Shown here piece by piece: positions 46,842 through 56,268 of a stretch of DNA of 64,000 nt. A program made the position numbers and the translations under genes. Under the pieces are notes generated by a model. That model had not been told where the DNA came from. It saw only the letters and a program-made list of their open reading frames with translations, and ran no database searches. The stretch spans positions 18,132 to 82,131 of the forward strand of contig CADARP010000008.1 of assembly GCA_902790325.1 (NCBI GenBank), in the 5' to 3' direction. Numbering within the stretch: the stretch's first letter is position 1; the number at the start of each line of letters is the position of its first letter. This stretch comes from Oscillospiraceae bacterium (GTDB taxonomy: Bacteria; Bacillota; Clostridia; Oscillospirales; Acutalibacteraceae).

Positions 46842-47267
46842 TTATTCGTTCCGCAGACCGTTCAGCACGGCCGCCGCAAACCCGGCCGCCGCCTGCATGT
46901 CCTGCGCGTTCGGTCTGCCCTTATGCAGCCCCTTGAATTCGCCGCGGCAGTGGAATTCCCGCGCGTCCATCGGAACGCCGACCTTATCCGCTTCCGCCTT
47001 GATTTTTTTGTAGGTGGAATTCAGCATAGCGGCCGAACCGAAATTGACGATCCTGCCGACCGTGTTCCGGTCAAGCGACTGTATGAAACTTCTGACTTCG
47101 GGGTCGATATTGAACGCATAGTAGGAATTACCGAGAAACAGCACATCGACCGGCTCGCGAACAGGTTCACTGATGGGAAGCGCCTCAACGCCGACGGCTT
47201 CGGCGACCGCTTCCGCGAGTTTTTTCGTGTTGCCTGTCTTTGTATAATAGCGGACTGCGATTTTCAT
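46842..47267 (-). CDS. Small flavodoxin, 141 aa
   Basis: A cytoplasmic flavodoxin-fold protein: RYYTKTGNTKKLAEAVAEA is the FMN phosphate loop, and FLGNSYYAFNIDPEV and NFGSAAMLNSTYKKI the ring loops. The start at 47267 follows AGGAGGCATAC. It is 21 bp after the metallo-beta-lactamase-rubredoxin gene, giving together the three modules of a flavodiiron protein on two polypeptides, although the lactamase motif is not of diiron type. Confidence 0.87.
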   Translation of the reverse strand: MKIAVRYYTKTGNTKKLAEAVAEAVGVEALPISEPVREPVDVLFLGNSYYAFNIDPEVRSFIQSLDRNTVGRIVNFGSAAMLNSTYKKIKAEADKVGVPMDAREFHCRGEFKGLHKGRPNAQDMQAAAGFAAAVLNGLRNE

Positions 47268-47288
47268 ATGTATGCCTCCTTCATTCAA

Positions 47289-48221
47289 TTATGCACGGGT
47301 GAACTTATCCTTCGGCTGTTTACAGCGCGGACACTTCCAATCGTCCGGCAGATCCTCAAAAGCGACGCCGCCGTTTTCGGCCGGATCGTACACATATCCG
47401 CAGATCGTGCAGATATACTTGCCGCTCGCCTGTTTGACCGCGATCTCGCCGACCGGGATGCTCTGCGGCGGATTGTGCAGATCTGTGATCCTTTTGGCTT
47501 CCAGATTCTCCCGGCCGAGCGGCGTATGTGTGGAAAGATAGACCGTAGGATGGCCGTCGATGAAGGCGCGAACGGCATCAAGCGTCTTTCTGGCGGCGGT
47601 GATGTCCTCGAACACGACCGACAGTTTATCCGCGTACAGCGCTTCGTCCGTATAGGTCACATCGCCGTGGATCATATAATACAAGCCGTTGTCTTCCGCG
47701 ATCACGATGCTGTTGCCTGCCGTATGCCCCTTGGCTTCGATCAGATACACACCGTCCGCGATCTTCTGACTCTTTTCAAAATTGGCGTATGCGCCGTCCG
47801 TAAAATCGACCGGCGTAACGTTCGGGTACTGTAATTCCGCGGCCCTGCACTCCTCACGCGATGCATAGATTACCGCGTTCGGGAACGCACGCAGCTCGCC
47901 GGTATGGTCGGCGTGCTTGTGCGTTACAAGGATCTTTGTGACCTGCTCCGGCTTGTAGCCGAGCGCGGCGAGCGCGTCCGTATAATCGCAGATCTTGCTG
48001 CCCATGTAGATGGGCGCTTTCTCATCCGGTACGGCGTCCGGCGCTTCCGCGGGCATGCCGGTATCGACCAGAATCACCTCGTCGCCGGTGTCGATCACAT
48101 AGTTCTGCAAGCTGGAACGGTACCGAACGGACGGGTCGAGGCCATCCATGCCCTCGCCGCCGAGCGCGAACGCCTGCGACATGAATCCGTTTTCATAGAG
48201 TTTGACCGCGCTGATTTTCAT
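47289..48221 (-). CDS. Metallo-beta-lactamase fold protein fused to rubredoxin, 310 aa
   Basis: Residues 1-250 are a metallo-hydrolase domain with THKHADHTG (HxHxDH, about residue 110), AKGHTAGNS and MIHGDVT and a late STHTPLG. Residues 260-310 are a rubredoxin: [16 protein letters not shown] and [13 protein letters not shown], all four Cys present. The HxHxDH motif indicates two Zn ions rather than the HxExDH diiron site of O2/NO reductases. It is preceded by CGGAGGAGAAC. It lies in a MarR-led redox operon between glutathione peroxidase and a flavodoxin. Its role is unknown; redox-linked hydrolysis is one possibility. Confidence 0.88.
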   Translation of the reverse strand: MKISAVKLYENGFMSQAFALGGEGMDGLDPSVRYRSSLQNYVIDTGDEVILVDTGMPAEAPDAVPDEKAPIYMGSKICDYTDALAALGYKPEQVTKILVTHKHADHTGELRAFPNAVIYASREECRAAELQYPNVTPVDFTDGAYANFEKSQKIADGVYLIEAKGHTAGNSIVIAEDNGLYYMIHGDVTYTDEALYADKLSVVFEDITAARKTLDAVRAFIDGHPTVYLSTHTPLGRENLEAKRITDLHNPPQSIPVGEIAVKQASGKYICTICGYVYDPAENGGVAFEDLPDDWKCPRCKQPKDKFTRA

Positions 48222-48240
48222 AAATGGTTCTCCTCCGCGC

Positions 48241-48786
48241 TCAAAGCGCCGCCGCAACAGCGTTTCTGACATCTTTCATGTCCACGGTCGGCTCGAACCG
48301 CGCGACGACCCTGCCCTCGCGGTCGATGAGGAATTTCGTGAAGTTCCATTTGATATACGCTTTGTCGCCGAACGCTTTGTTGTTCATCTGCGTGAATTTG
48401 TTCAGCGCAGCGTTTTTCAGGCCTTTGCCGAATCCCGCAAACGGTTTCTCCGCCGCAAGGTACGCGAACAGCGGATCGGCATTGTCGCCGTTGACGTCGA
48501 TCTTTTTGAACTGCGGGAACTCCGTACCGAACTTCATGGTGCAGAACTGATGGATCTCGTCCGCGTCGCCGGGCGCCTGGTTCGCAAACTGGTTGCAGGG
48601 GAAGTCAAGGATCTCAAATCCCTTGTCCCTGAACTCCTTGTACATGGCTTCGAGCGGATCGTAGTGCGGCGTGAATCCGCATCCGGTCGCCGTGTTGACG
48701 ATCAGCAGCACCTTGCCCGCATACGCAGAGAGGCTGACGTCGTTTCCCTGTCTGTCCTTGACCGTAAAATCATACACTGTTTTCAT
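48241..48786 (-). CDS. Glutathione/thioredoxin peroxidase, 181 aa
   Basis: A cytoplasmic thiol peroxidase. The peroxidatic Cys is in [15 protein letters not shown] (about residue 36), the catalytic Gln in [12 protein letters not shown] and the Trp in [12 protein letters not shown], with Asn after it: the full glutathione-peroxidase tetrad. The second Cys in FPCNQ is typical of the thioredoxin-dependent type. It lies 15 bp after the OhrR-like regulator, consistent with peroxide induction. Confidence 0.92.
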   Translation of the reverse strand: MKTVYDFTVKDRQGNDVSLSAYAGKVLLIVNTATGCGFTPHYDPLEAMYKEFRDKGFEILDFPCNQFANQAPGDADEIHQFCTMKFGTEFPQFKKIDVNGDNADPLFAYLAAEKPFAGFGKGLKNAALNKFTQMNNKAFGDKAYIKWNFTKFLIDREGRVVARFEPTVDMKDVRNAVAAAL

Positions 48787-48801
48787 TGTGATTGCCCCCT
48801 T

Positions 48802-49254
48802 CTATTTTTTATTATGATTATTCTGGTTGCCCAGCAATTCATACAACAGCACGTACAGCGCCCGTGCCTTCTCCGGCGGCAGATCGAAACATCCTGCCAC
48901 ATTCCGCGGAACATCCTTCGCTTTTTCCTGCAGCGCTCTCCCCGCTTCGGTCAGCGTGATCACAACCACGCGGTCGTCTGCGGTACTGCGCCGACGCTCG
49001 ATATATCCCGCCTGCTCCATCTTTTTCAGCAGCGGCGACAGCGTCCCGTTATCGAGCATCAGTCTCTCACCGATCTCCGATACCGATACGCCGTCCTTTT
49101 CCCACAGCACGAGAAAAACGATGTACTGCGTATATGTCAGACCAAGCGGTTTGAGCCACGGCGTATAGAGCGCCGTCACGTTCCGGGCGGCGGCATACAG
49201 CGGAAAGCAGAGCTGATTGGACAGTTTCATCGCCTCACGGTAATCGTATTCCAT
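48802..49254 (-). CDS. OhrR-like MarR-family peroxide regulator, 150 aa
   Basis: A winged-helix repressor. The N-terminus LSNQLCFPLYAAARNVTALY carries Cys16 at the place of the peroxide-sensing Cys15 of Bacillus OhrR, and GLTYTQYIVFLVLWE matches the OhrR core. The recognition helix is MLDNGTLSPLLKKMEQAGYI and the wing RRRSTADDRVVVITLTEAG. AAAGGAGG precedes the ATG at 49254. It is the first gene of the redox operon and probably represses itself through the palindrome at 49279..49306. Confidence 0.9.
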   Translation of the reverse strand: MEYDYREAMKLSNQLCFPLYAAARNVTALYTPWLKPLGLTYTQYIVFLVLWEKDGVSVSEIGERLMLDNGTLSPLLKKMEQAGYIERRRSTADDRVVVITLTEAGRALQEKAKDVPRNVAGCFDLPPEKARALYVLLYELLGNQNNHNKK

Positions 49255-49278
49255 GAAACGACCTCCTTTATGTTTTGT

Positions 49279-49315
49279 GCAAATATATTTTATCAAACAT
49301 ATTTGCGTTTGTCAA
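49279..49315 (-). promoter_or_regulatory. Promoter and operator of the OhrR-led operon
   Basis: Minus-strand TTGACA at 49310..49315, 17-bp spacer, TAAAAT at 49287..49292. An inverted repeat GCAAATAT-N12-ATATTTGC (49279..49306) covers the -10 and part of the spacer, as expected for a repressor site. Confidence 0.7.
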
Positions 49316-49352
49316 GTCTTTTTTTCCGGATTCCGCATCGGCACGCAATCCG

Positions 49353-51254
49353 TTACGTAGTCTTTCCCTCAAACTGCGTCTGGTACAGCGCGTGATACAC
49401 GCCGCGCTTCGCCAGCAGCTCCTCGTGGCTGCCGGTCTCGACGACCCTGCCGTGATCCATCACGACGATCAGATCCGCATCGCGCACGGTGGAGAGGCGG
49501 TGCGCGATGATAACGCTGGTGCGGTTTTTCATCAGATTCACCATCGCGTCCTGGATGTTCTTTTCGGTGCGGGTATCGACCGAGCTGGTCGCTTCGTCGA
49601 GGATCAGGATCTTCGGGTCGGCCAGCACGGCGCGCGCGATGGCAAGAAGCTGCCGCTGCCCGTGGGAGAGGCTTTCGCCCGCATGGGTCAGGTACGTATC
49701 ATATCCGTCCGGCTGCCGCTCGATATAGCGCGCGATGTTGCTCATTTGCGCGGCTTTTCTCATGCGCGCATCGGACGCGTCGCGGTCGGCATACTTGATG
49801 TTGCCGGCAACGGTGTCGGAAAACAGGAACGTGTCCTGCAGCACGATGGCGGTATTCCTGCGCAGCTCGTCCCGTTTAATGTCGTAGATATTCACGCCGT
49901 CGATCCGGATCTCGCCCGAATCCACCGGATAGAAGCGCATCAAAAGATTGACCACGGTCGTTTTGCCGCTGCCGGTCGCGCCGACCAGCGCGATCTTCTG
50001 TCCCGGCCTTATTTCGAGATTGAAGTCGTGCAAAACCTGCTTGCCGGGCACGTAAGAAAAATTGACGTGCCGGAAAGAGATCTCGCCCCTCGTTTCCCGC
50101 AGCGGCAGTTCGCCGCTGTTGTCCTCGTCCGGGTGATCCATCAGCGCGAACACGCGTTCCGCGCCCGCAACCGCCGTCTGGACTGCGCCGTAGATCTGGG
50201 CGATCTCGTTGATGGGGCGCGAAAACTGTTTGGCATAGATGATGAACGCGGAGATCGTGCCGATCGTGATGAGTCCCGTGTAGGCAAAATAGCCGCCGAA
50301 CGCCGCCACGATCACGAAACCGATATTGGAGATACAATTCATGATCGGCCCCATGGAGCCGCCGAGGATCTCGGCTTTCACGCTGACCTTCGCCAGCGCG
50401 TCGGACGTTTCGCAGAATTCACGCGTCACGTCGCCCTGCTTGTTGTAGGCGACGATCGACCGATAGCCGGTGATCATTTCCTCGGAGTGTCCGTTCAGCT
50501 CGCCCAGCAGCGCCGAACGCTTCCGGAACACTTTACGCATCACGTCCGACATTCTCTTTGTGACCAGCACGGTGAGGATCACGGAAAACATCGTGACCAG
50601 CGTCAGCTGCCAGCAGTACAGAAACATGATCGTCACTGTCCCGACCAGCGTCAGCACACCCGAAACGAGCGAACCGAGGCTCTGGGATATCGTGGTCGAG
50701 ACATTCTCCACGTCGTTGGTCATGCGGCTCATGATGTCGCCGCCCGAGTGCGTGTCCAGATACGCGATCGGGAGGTTGTCGATTTTTCGGAACAGATCGT
50801 GCCGCATCCGCCGCACGATGCTCTGGCTGAGTCTCGCAGCCAGAAGAGACTGGGCAAGATTCGCGCCGACATTCACGACAAAAATGCCCAGCAGCAAACC
50901 GGCGCAGCGATACAAAAGCGGCCAGTCGTGTGTTTTGATGCTGTCGATCGCAGCCCCCTGCATGGCGGGCGCGGCGAGAGCAAGCAGCGTGACGGCAATG
51001 ACGGAAACGATCAGCCCCGCAAGCTGTTTTTTCGCGCCGCTGAAATACTGCAGCAGCCGCGACGCGGTACCTTTTATGTTGTCCGCTTTTTCGACTTCGG
51101 CGCCGGGTCCTCCGGGTCTTCCGGGGCCTCTGCCGGGACGGAAACTGACTGTCTGCGCCACAGCCTGCTTCAGTTCTTTACGGGCGAACGCGGTCTTTTC
51201 TTCCGGCCGGCGTTCAAACCCTTCTGGAACGGATGCGCGCTTGTTTTCCATCAC
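49353..51254 (-). CDS. ABC exporter half-transporter with canonical ATPase, 633 aa
   Basis: A type IV exporter subunit: an N-terminal cytoplasmic Pro/Gly-rich extension (residues 1-60), six membrane helices, then the ATPase with Walker A VGATGSGKTTVVNL, signature LSHGQRQLLAIARA, Walker B ILILDEATSSVD and H-loop IIAHRLSTVRDAD. It ends 4 bases into nothing but overlaps its partner gene (51251..52969) by 4 bases. The pair forms a heterodimer with one hydrolytic site. Substrate is probably a drug, lipid or peptide; none can be read. Confidence 0.93.
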   Translation of the reverse strand: MMENKRASVPEGFERRPEEKTAFARKELKQAVAQTVSFRPGRGPGRPGGPGAEVEKADNIKGTASRLLQYFSGAKKQLAGLIVSVIAVTLLALAAPAMQGAAIDSIKTHDWPLLYRCAGLLLGIFVVNVGANLAQSLLAARLSQSIVRRMRHDLFRKIDNLPIAYLDTHSGGDIMSRMTNDVENVSTTISQSLGSLVSGVLTLVGTVTIMFLYCWQLTLVTMFSVILTVLVTKRMSDVMRKVFRKRSALLGELNGHSEEMITGYRSIVAYNKQGDVTREFCETSDALAKVSVKAEILGGSMGPIMNCISNIGFVIVAAFGGYFAYTGLITIGTISAFIIYAKQFSRPINEIAQIYGAVQTAVAGAERVFALMDHPDEDNSGELPLRETRGEISFRHVNFSYVPGKQVLHDFNLEIRPGQKIALVGATGSGKTTVVNLLMRFYPVDSGEIRIDGVNIYDIKRDELRRNTAIVLQDTFLFSDTVAGNIKYADRDASDARMRKAAQMSNIARYIERQPDGYDTYLTHAGESLSHGQRQLLAIARAVLADPKILILDEATSSVDTRTEKNIQDAMVNLMKNRTSVIIAHRLSTVRDADLIVVMDHGRVVETGSHEELLAKRGVYHALYQTQFEGKTT

Positions 51255-52969
51255 GCCGCACCTCCTTCCCGCTGCTGGGAGAAGAAGATGTCGCGGTAGA
51301 TCTCCGACTCCGCCATCAGCGATTCGTGCGTCCCGCAGGCGGCGATCCTGCCGCCGTCGAGCACGAGTATCCGATCCGCGCTCTGTACGGACGCGATCCG
51401 CTGCGCGATGATGATCTTGGTGCTGTCCGGGTCCTGCCTGTTCAGCGCGTCATAGAGCGACGCTTCGGTGCGCAGATCCAGCGCGCTGGTGGCGCCGTCA
51501 AATATCAATATTTCATGCGGCTTCAATACCGCGCGAGCGACGGAGATGCGCTGCTTCTGCCCGCCGGAAAGGGAATGCCCGCCCTCCGAAACCGGCGTGT
51601 AGTACCCGTATTCCGTCTCGCAGATGAATCCGTCTGCCTGTGCGGTCTGCGCGGCAGATTTGATCTGCGCGGGTTCCGCGTCCGCAACGCCCCAGCGTAT
51701 GTTTTCCTCGATGGAGCGGGAGTACAGCTCCGTACGCTGCATGACGACGGCGATTTTCTCCCGCAGCGCGGAGAGTGTGTAGTCCCGCACGTTTTTGCCG
51801 TCGACCAGCACTTCACCCGACGTCGCGTCGTAAAAACGCGGGATCAGGTCGATCAGCGTGGATTTACCGCTGCCGGTCGCGCCGATGATCGCCAGCGTCT
51901 CGCCCTGCCGCACGGTCAGGTCGATGTGCTCGAGCACGTTCTGTGTCGTGCCGGGATAGGCGAAGCTCACGTCGCGGAACTCCACTGTGCCGCGTTCTGT
52001 TTCCGGCTGCGCATCCGCACCGTCCGTCAAAGACGGCCGGCTCGAGAGCACCTCGCCTATACGGTCGGCGGACGCCTTCGCGCGCGTGAACGTCTGGAAG
52101 ATATTCGCAAGGAATCCGACGCCGCCGAGGATCTGCGTCAGATATGTGATCGCCGCCATGATGCTGCCGGGCGTAAGCGTGCCGTCGTTTTTGACGGTGA
52201 TCCCGCCGACCAGAATGACCGCGACCACGCAGAGATTCATGATGATATTCATACACGGTCCGAGGAACGCCAGCAGCGTCTGCACGCGCAGATTCTCGCG
52301 GCAGAGCGCATCGTTGGCGCGGTCGAACCTGTCGAGCTCATACGCCTCTTTGACATATGCTTTGACGACGCGCGCGCCGGCGACGTCCTCCTGCATGACG
52401 TGGTTCACGCCGTCCAGCTTCTCCTGCACGACGCGGAACAAAGGCGACGCCTTGCGCAGAAAGAAAACGATCAGAAAAAGGATAAACGGCATGCCGCAGC
52501 CCGCAACCAGCGCAAAGCGCGGCGACTGCCGCCAGAGCATGAACACGCCGCCGACAAACATCACGCCGTTGCGCACGAGCCCGCGGATCGCAAGCGACAC
52601 CATGTTCTGCACCTGCGTCACGTCGTTGGACAGGCGCGTGATCAAAGAGCCGGTGGTGAATTTGTCCGTCTGTTCAAACGACAGCGACATGATGTGCGAG
52701 AACAGATCCTTGCGCAGATCGTTGCCGAAGCCCTGCGAAGCGATGTTGGCGAAAACGCCGCACGTCACGCCGAAAGTGCCGCCCGCGAGCACGCAGAGGA
52801 TCATCTGCACGCCGACCCGGACGATCAGCGAAAAATCGCTGTGCAGCACGCCCTGGTCGACGATCTTCGCCATCAGATCCGGCTGCCACAGATCCATCGC
52901 TACCTCGCCCACCATAAACAGCGGCGCGAGTATACAAAACAGCCAATACTTTTTCAGATATTTCAGCAT
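51251..52969 (-). CDS. ABC exporter half-transporter with degenerate Walker B, 572 aa
   Basis: The partner of the preceding exporter gene: six membrane helices, then an ATPase with Walker A IGATGSGKSTLIDL and signature LSGGQKQRISVARA. Walker B reads ILIFDGATSALD, so the catalytic Glu is Gly, and the H-loop position reads IIAQRIASV with Gln instead of His. Both catalytic residues are lost, the mark of the degenerate site in heterodimeric exporters such as TM287/288. Start at 52969 after CAGGAGAC. Confidence 0.92.
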   Translation of the reverse strand: MLKYLKKYWLFCILAPLFMVGEVAMDLWQPDLMAKIVDQGVLHSDFSLIVRVGVQMILCVLAGGTFGVTCGVFANIASQGFGNDLRKDLFSHIMSLSFEQTDKFTTGSLITRLSNDVTQVQNMVSLAIRGLVRNGVMFVGGVFMLWRQSPRFALVAGCGMPFILFLIVFFLRKASPLFRVVQEKLDGVNHVMQEDVAGARVVKAYVKEAYELDRFDRANDALCRENLRVQTLLAFLGPCMNIIMNLCVVAVILVGGITVKNDGTLTPGSIMAAITYLTQILGGVGFLANIFQTFTRAKASADRIGEVLSSRPSLTDGADAQPETERGTVEFRDVSFAYPGTTQNVLEHIDLTVRQGETLAIIGATGSGKSTLIDLIPRFYDATSGEVLVDGKNVRDYTLSALREKIAVVMQRTELYSRSIEENIRWGVADAEPAQIKSAAQTAQADGFICETEYGYYTPVSEGGHSLSGGQKQRISVARAVLKPHEILIFDGATSALDLRTEASLYDALNRQDPDSTKIIIAQRIASVQSADRILVLDGGRIAACGTHESLMAESEIYRDIFFSQQREGGAA

Positions 52970-52989
52970 AATGTCTCCTGTTTACAGCA

Positions 52990-54102
52990 TTAAAACCCGT
53001 CCGTGAAAAAGGATACTTTGGGCGGAAAAAGATTGAAGAAATCGGACGCCGGATTCCGGATGACCAGTCCCGGGATATACGACACATCCGCAAATCCGCA
53101 CAGCAGCAGTTTGGATGCCGTGCCCGTGTCCAGGATCGCATCCGGCTCGTACTTCCCGTCTTTTTCGACCGTGACGCCGTTTTCCGCATATGCCGCATGA
53201 TAGACTTCGTCACAGACCCGAAGCGTGAACGCGCCTTCTCCCGACGGGTACCGATGCGCTTTCAGCACGTTCTCCATATTCAGGATTCTTGCCGAGCCGG
53301 TATTGTGTACCGTGATCTCACAATTCTTCAGATCCCGGATGTAATGCAGGATCGGCGTGTTTTCCGGTAATTTCTCAAAGCAGACGTTTCTTTGATTGCC
53401 TTCATAATTGCGCAAAAAGCCGACGATACCGAGCATAGACGCGCACGAATCGAAACAGATCTCATGGACATAGACCGTACTTCTGTCCCGGTCGACCGAG
53501 ATCGTCGCATAGGAATTGTTCTTCCAGATATACGTAAACCGCTCCGTATAGTACGGGTCCGCAGGGAACGCTTCGGCGTTTTCTCTGACAAAACTGAGAT
53601 TGTCGTTCCGCGCGCACCTGTTATAGATGTCAAGCAGCATCGCCGTGTCGTCCCCTTCGTAAAGCCGCACGTCCTGATTCCTTTTGATCGCGGAGAGTTC
53701 CGAAAACGGAACGTTCGCGCAAAGCGCGCTGCCCACCCTTTCATACCCAAGTTTTCGGTAGTACGCTTCCGAGAACGGGTACAGAATGCTGATGTCATAA
53801 TTACCCCGGTCGAACAGATGGCGGAACAGCGCTTTCACGGCGCCCTTTCCTCTGTGTTCGGGCTTGGCGGCAACGCCGCCGACAGCGGCGCATGTCAGTA
53901 TGCCGCCGTCATAATTACACTTTCTTTCGTGAATCTCCAGATCCGCGAAAAGCGTGGTGTTATCGTCGTCAAAAGCGCCGAGCACTTTTTCGCAGGGCAG
54001 AACGGATTCCGGATCCCCTATCCTGCAGGAATAGGAAAACGCCTGCGAGGTGATCTTGTCATGCTCGGCAACATCCTGCTGTGTCAAAAAGCGAATAATC
54101 AT
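52990..54102 (-). CDS. Eis-like GNAT acetyltransferase, 370 aa
   Basis: A cytoplasmic acetyltransferase of the Eis/enhanced-intracellular-survival type. The N-terminal GNAT domain has VGGVAAKPEHRGKGAVKALFRH (acetyl-CoA loop R-G-K-G, about residue 85) and the following FSEAYYRKLGYERVG. A second degenerate GNAT and a C-terminal SCP2-like domain (AFTLRVCDEVYHAAYAENG, SKLLLCGFADVSYIPG) complete the family layout. Acceptors may be aminoglycosides or protein amines. It is 20 bp upstream of the ABC exporter genes and 16 bp after the DUF3863 gene. Confidence 0.85.
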   Translation of the reverse strand: MIIRFLTQQDVAEHDKITSQAFSYSCRIGDPESVLPCEKVLGAFDDDNTTLFADLEIHERKCNYDGGILTCAAVGGVAAKPEHRGKGAVKALFRHLFDRGNYDISILYPFSEAYYRKLGYERVGSALCANVPFSELSAIKRNQDVRLYEGDDTAMLLDIYNRCARNDNLSFVRENAEAFPADPYYTERFTYIWKNNSYATISVDRDRSTVYVHEICFDSCASMLGIVGFLRNYEGNQRNVCFEKLPENTPILHYIRDLKNCEITVHNTGSARILNMENVLKAHRYPSGEGAFTLRVCDEVYHAAYAENGVTVEKDGKYEPDAILDTGTASKLLLCGFADVSYIPGLVIRNPASDFFNLFPPKVSFFTDGF

Positions 54103-54118
54103 ATGTACCTCCGTGCGC

Positions 54119-55657
54119 TCATTCGGCGCAGTTCGTCTGCGCGTCTCTTTTCGGGAACAGGCAGAGATCGCCGCCCCTGATCGTCAGAACATTCCCCTCG
54201 AGCGACGCGCTGCCGTTTGTGTACAGTCCGTAACGCGAGCCCTTGTATGTATACCCGATCCGATGTCCCGCAGCTTCGATCTGCGCTTGCTTTTCCATCA
54301 GATCATAGGTCATTTCACGAATGCCGGCCGTTTCGACGCCCTGCGGCGTAAAGACGACGGATTTCTCTTTCCAGGTGATCTTCACGTCCGTATCCGACAG
54401 GATCTCCAGAGACAGTTCCCCGCCGTTTTCATCCAGCGTTAGTCCTATGTTCTCCCGGACGCCCTGCGCCCACACGACCGTATCGACCAGCGGCAGATTC
54501 TCGTACAGCGCGTAAAACGACTCGCACGTTTCTTCGAGATAGTGCTCCGGAACCGTCTCGTCAAAGAGATAGAACGCCCGGATAAACACCCTTTTTCCGT
54601 CGCGGAAAAGATTTGCCGCATAGTTTTTGCATTGATAACAGACGGACTGCACATCCTCTTTGTCCCAGTTTTTCAGTCCCGCCGTCACGGTGGCCGGCGT
54701 ATCCTTTCCGAATCTTCCGCGGAAATTCGCGGCGGTCTCGCTCATTTTTTCAAAGCATATGTCCCTGCGCCGAAGCAGCTTTTCGATCTGACGTCTGAGC
54801 GGAGTGAGAATGTCGACGTCCCCGAAACTGTTTTCCTGTCCGATCTGCGCATAGCCGAAATTCAGGACGTCCGTTCCGAAGAAATAGTCCAGCATGGCGT
54901 CTTCAAACTGCACGTTCCCGCCGGCGCACCATGCAGGCTCCAATGTCAGCGGAAAGGCGCCTGCGCCTTTTGCGTCTTCCGAAACGAACTTAGCCTGGTC
55001 GTAATTGTGAATGGGGTCCGGTCCGAGCAATCGAAAAACGGGAATGTCCAAAGAGTTTTCGGCCGTCTGCGCCGGCGTAAAGATATTCTTCCGGGAAGGA
55101 TAATACGCGCCGTTGAAGTACCCGCCGACCAGCGAATACGCGTCCGTATTCGTTTGGTCCCGGCAGATGCACAGACACCTTACGTCATATTTGTCCGCAA
55201 GTCTGCACGCCGTTCTCGTATCGATCAGCCAGGAGCCGACAACAGCCGGATACCTGCCGAACACTTCCCTGTATTTCCGCATCGCTTCGTCGATCAGCGC
55301 GTCCCGTTCCCGCGGCGTATACGCCATGGAAAACCCCGGCCGGATATGCCAGTCCCATTTCCATCCGTTTGGGCTGTCGTACCGCATCCCGCACGCCGAA
55401 GTCAGCGGTTCCACGATCTCATACCAAAGTCCCGTCTCGGTCAGCGTGCCGGCTTTATTCCGAAAAAGGTTTACGAACCTGTCGTCGCAAAGCGTATCGT
55501 ACTGCAGCAGAAACGTGTTGGGCACTTCCAGTTCGTTCACCAGATCCAACTGCTTGCGCGTAACGTCAAAAAGAATCCTGTCGACTTCTTCGTTCCGCGG
55601 CTCGCACTGTCTCGCAAAATTCATGATATGCACGGTTTTCATGGGATCGTGATGCAT
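54119..55657 (-). CDS. DUF3863-type putative glycan-active protein, 512 aa
   Basis: A cytoplasmic protein resembling the DUF3863/DUF3864 family: VHIMNFARQCEPR, FLLQYDTLCDDRFV, ETGLWYEIVEPLTSACG, WDWHIRPGFSMAYTPRERD, VVGSWLIDTRTACRLADKY. The first 350 residues look like a (beta/alpha) barrel as in polysaccharide deacetylase or glycosidase folds; the C-terminal part (residues about 420-512) is a beta-domain. No reaction has been assigned to the family. Start at 55657 fits AAGGAGAACGAAC. It lies within an operon with transporters, which does not clarify its job. Confidence 0.7.
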   Translation of the reverse strand: MHHDPMKTVHIMNFARQCEPRNEEVDRILFDVTRKQLDLVNELEVPNTFLLQYDTLCDDRFVNLFRNKAGTLTETGLWYEIVEPLTSACGMRYDSPNGWKWDWHIRPGFSMAYTPRERDALIDEAMRKYREVFGRYPAVVGSWLIDTRTACRLADKYDVRCLCICRDQTNTDAYSLVGGYFNGAYYPSRKNIFTPAQTAENSLDIPVFRLLGPDPIHNYDQAKFVSEDAKGAGAFPLTLEPAWCAGGNVQFEDAMLDYFFGTDVLNFGYAQIGQENSFGDVDILTPLRRQIEKLLRRRDICFEKMSETAANFRGRFGKDTPATVTAGLKNWDKEDVQSVCYQCKNYAANLFRDGKRVFIRAFYLFDETVPEHYLEETCESFYALYENLPLVDTVVWAQGVRENIGLTLDENGGELSLEILSDTDVKITWKEKSVVFTPQGVETAGIREMTYDLMEKQAQIEAAGHRIGYTYKGSRYGLYTNGSASLEGNVLTIRGGDLCLFPKRDAQTNCAE

Positions 55658-55701
55658 GTTCGTTCTCCTTTTTCTCTAGAATATCGGGATCGGACCCGCA
55701 G

Positions 55702-56268
55702 TTATTTCCACCCGTACGCCGCGACGCCCGCAATACCGGCAAGACAAATCAGCACGATGGGCGAAATGCCGTTTCTGCGCACCTTCCGTGACCCGAAATA
55801 GATCGCCGCAAGCACGGCGGTCAGCACGACCGCGGCGGCGTCCGCGGAAACAGCCGGCGTGCGCACGGTGCAGTTGGTCAGGATCATATAAGCGCCGGTG
55901 GCCAGAATGACGCCGGTCATGCACGCCTTCATCCCGTCGAGCACGGATTGAAACACTTCGTTCTGTATGACCTTTTTGACCAGCGCCGTAATCAGCACGA
56001 CGATCAGAAAGGCCGGCAGTATAACGGCTGCGGTCGCGATCGCGGCGCCGGGAACACCCGCCTGCGCGGAGCCGATATACGTCGCCATATTGACGATGAT
56101 CGATCCGGGCGTGCTCTCGCTCACGGCGATCATGTAGGACAGCTTTTCGTCCGTCATCCAGCCGTAGGACTGCACGACCTCGCGGATGAGCGGGATCGCC
56201 GCATAAGCGCCGCCGAAAGAAAACAGTCCGATCCGCAGAAAGCCGGTCAGCAGTTCAAGAAAGATCAT
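55702..56268 (-). CDS. chrA: Chromate transporter half protein, 188 aa
   Basis: One half of a split ChrA-type transporter: GLFSFGGAYAAIPLIREVVQ, the conserved AVSESTPGSIIVNMATYIGS, and GVPGAAIATAAVILPAF, with about five to six membrane helices. The start at 56268 follows AAAGGGGACGCAGAG and overlaps the first half-gene by 4 bases. Chromate is the family name; sulfate-like oxyanions or an unknown ion are possible. Confidence 0.9.
   Translation of the reverse strand: MIFLELLTGFLRIGLFSFGGAYAAIPLIREVVQSYGWMTDEKLSYMIAVSESTPGSIIVNMATYIGSAQAGVPGAAIATAAVILPAFLIVVLITALVKKVIQNEVFQSVLDGMKACMTGVILATGAYMILTNCTVRTPAVSADAAAVVLTAVLAAIYFGSRKVRRNGISPIVLICLAGIAGVAAYGWK

Noticed and set aside
46842..48221. Calling the lactamase-rubredoxin plus flavodoxin pair a split flavodiiron O2/NO reductase
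   Set aside because: The metal motif is HxHxDH, not HxExDH, which argues for a Zn hydrolase.
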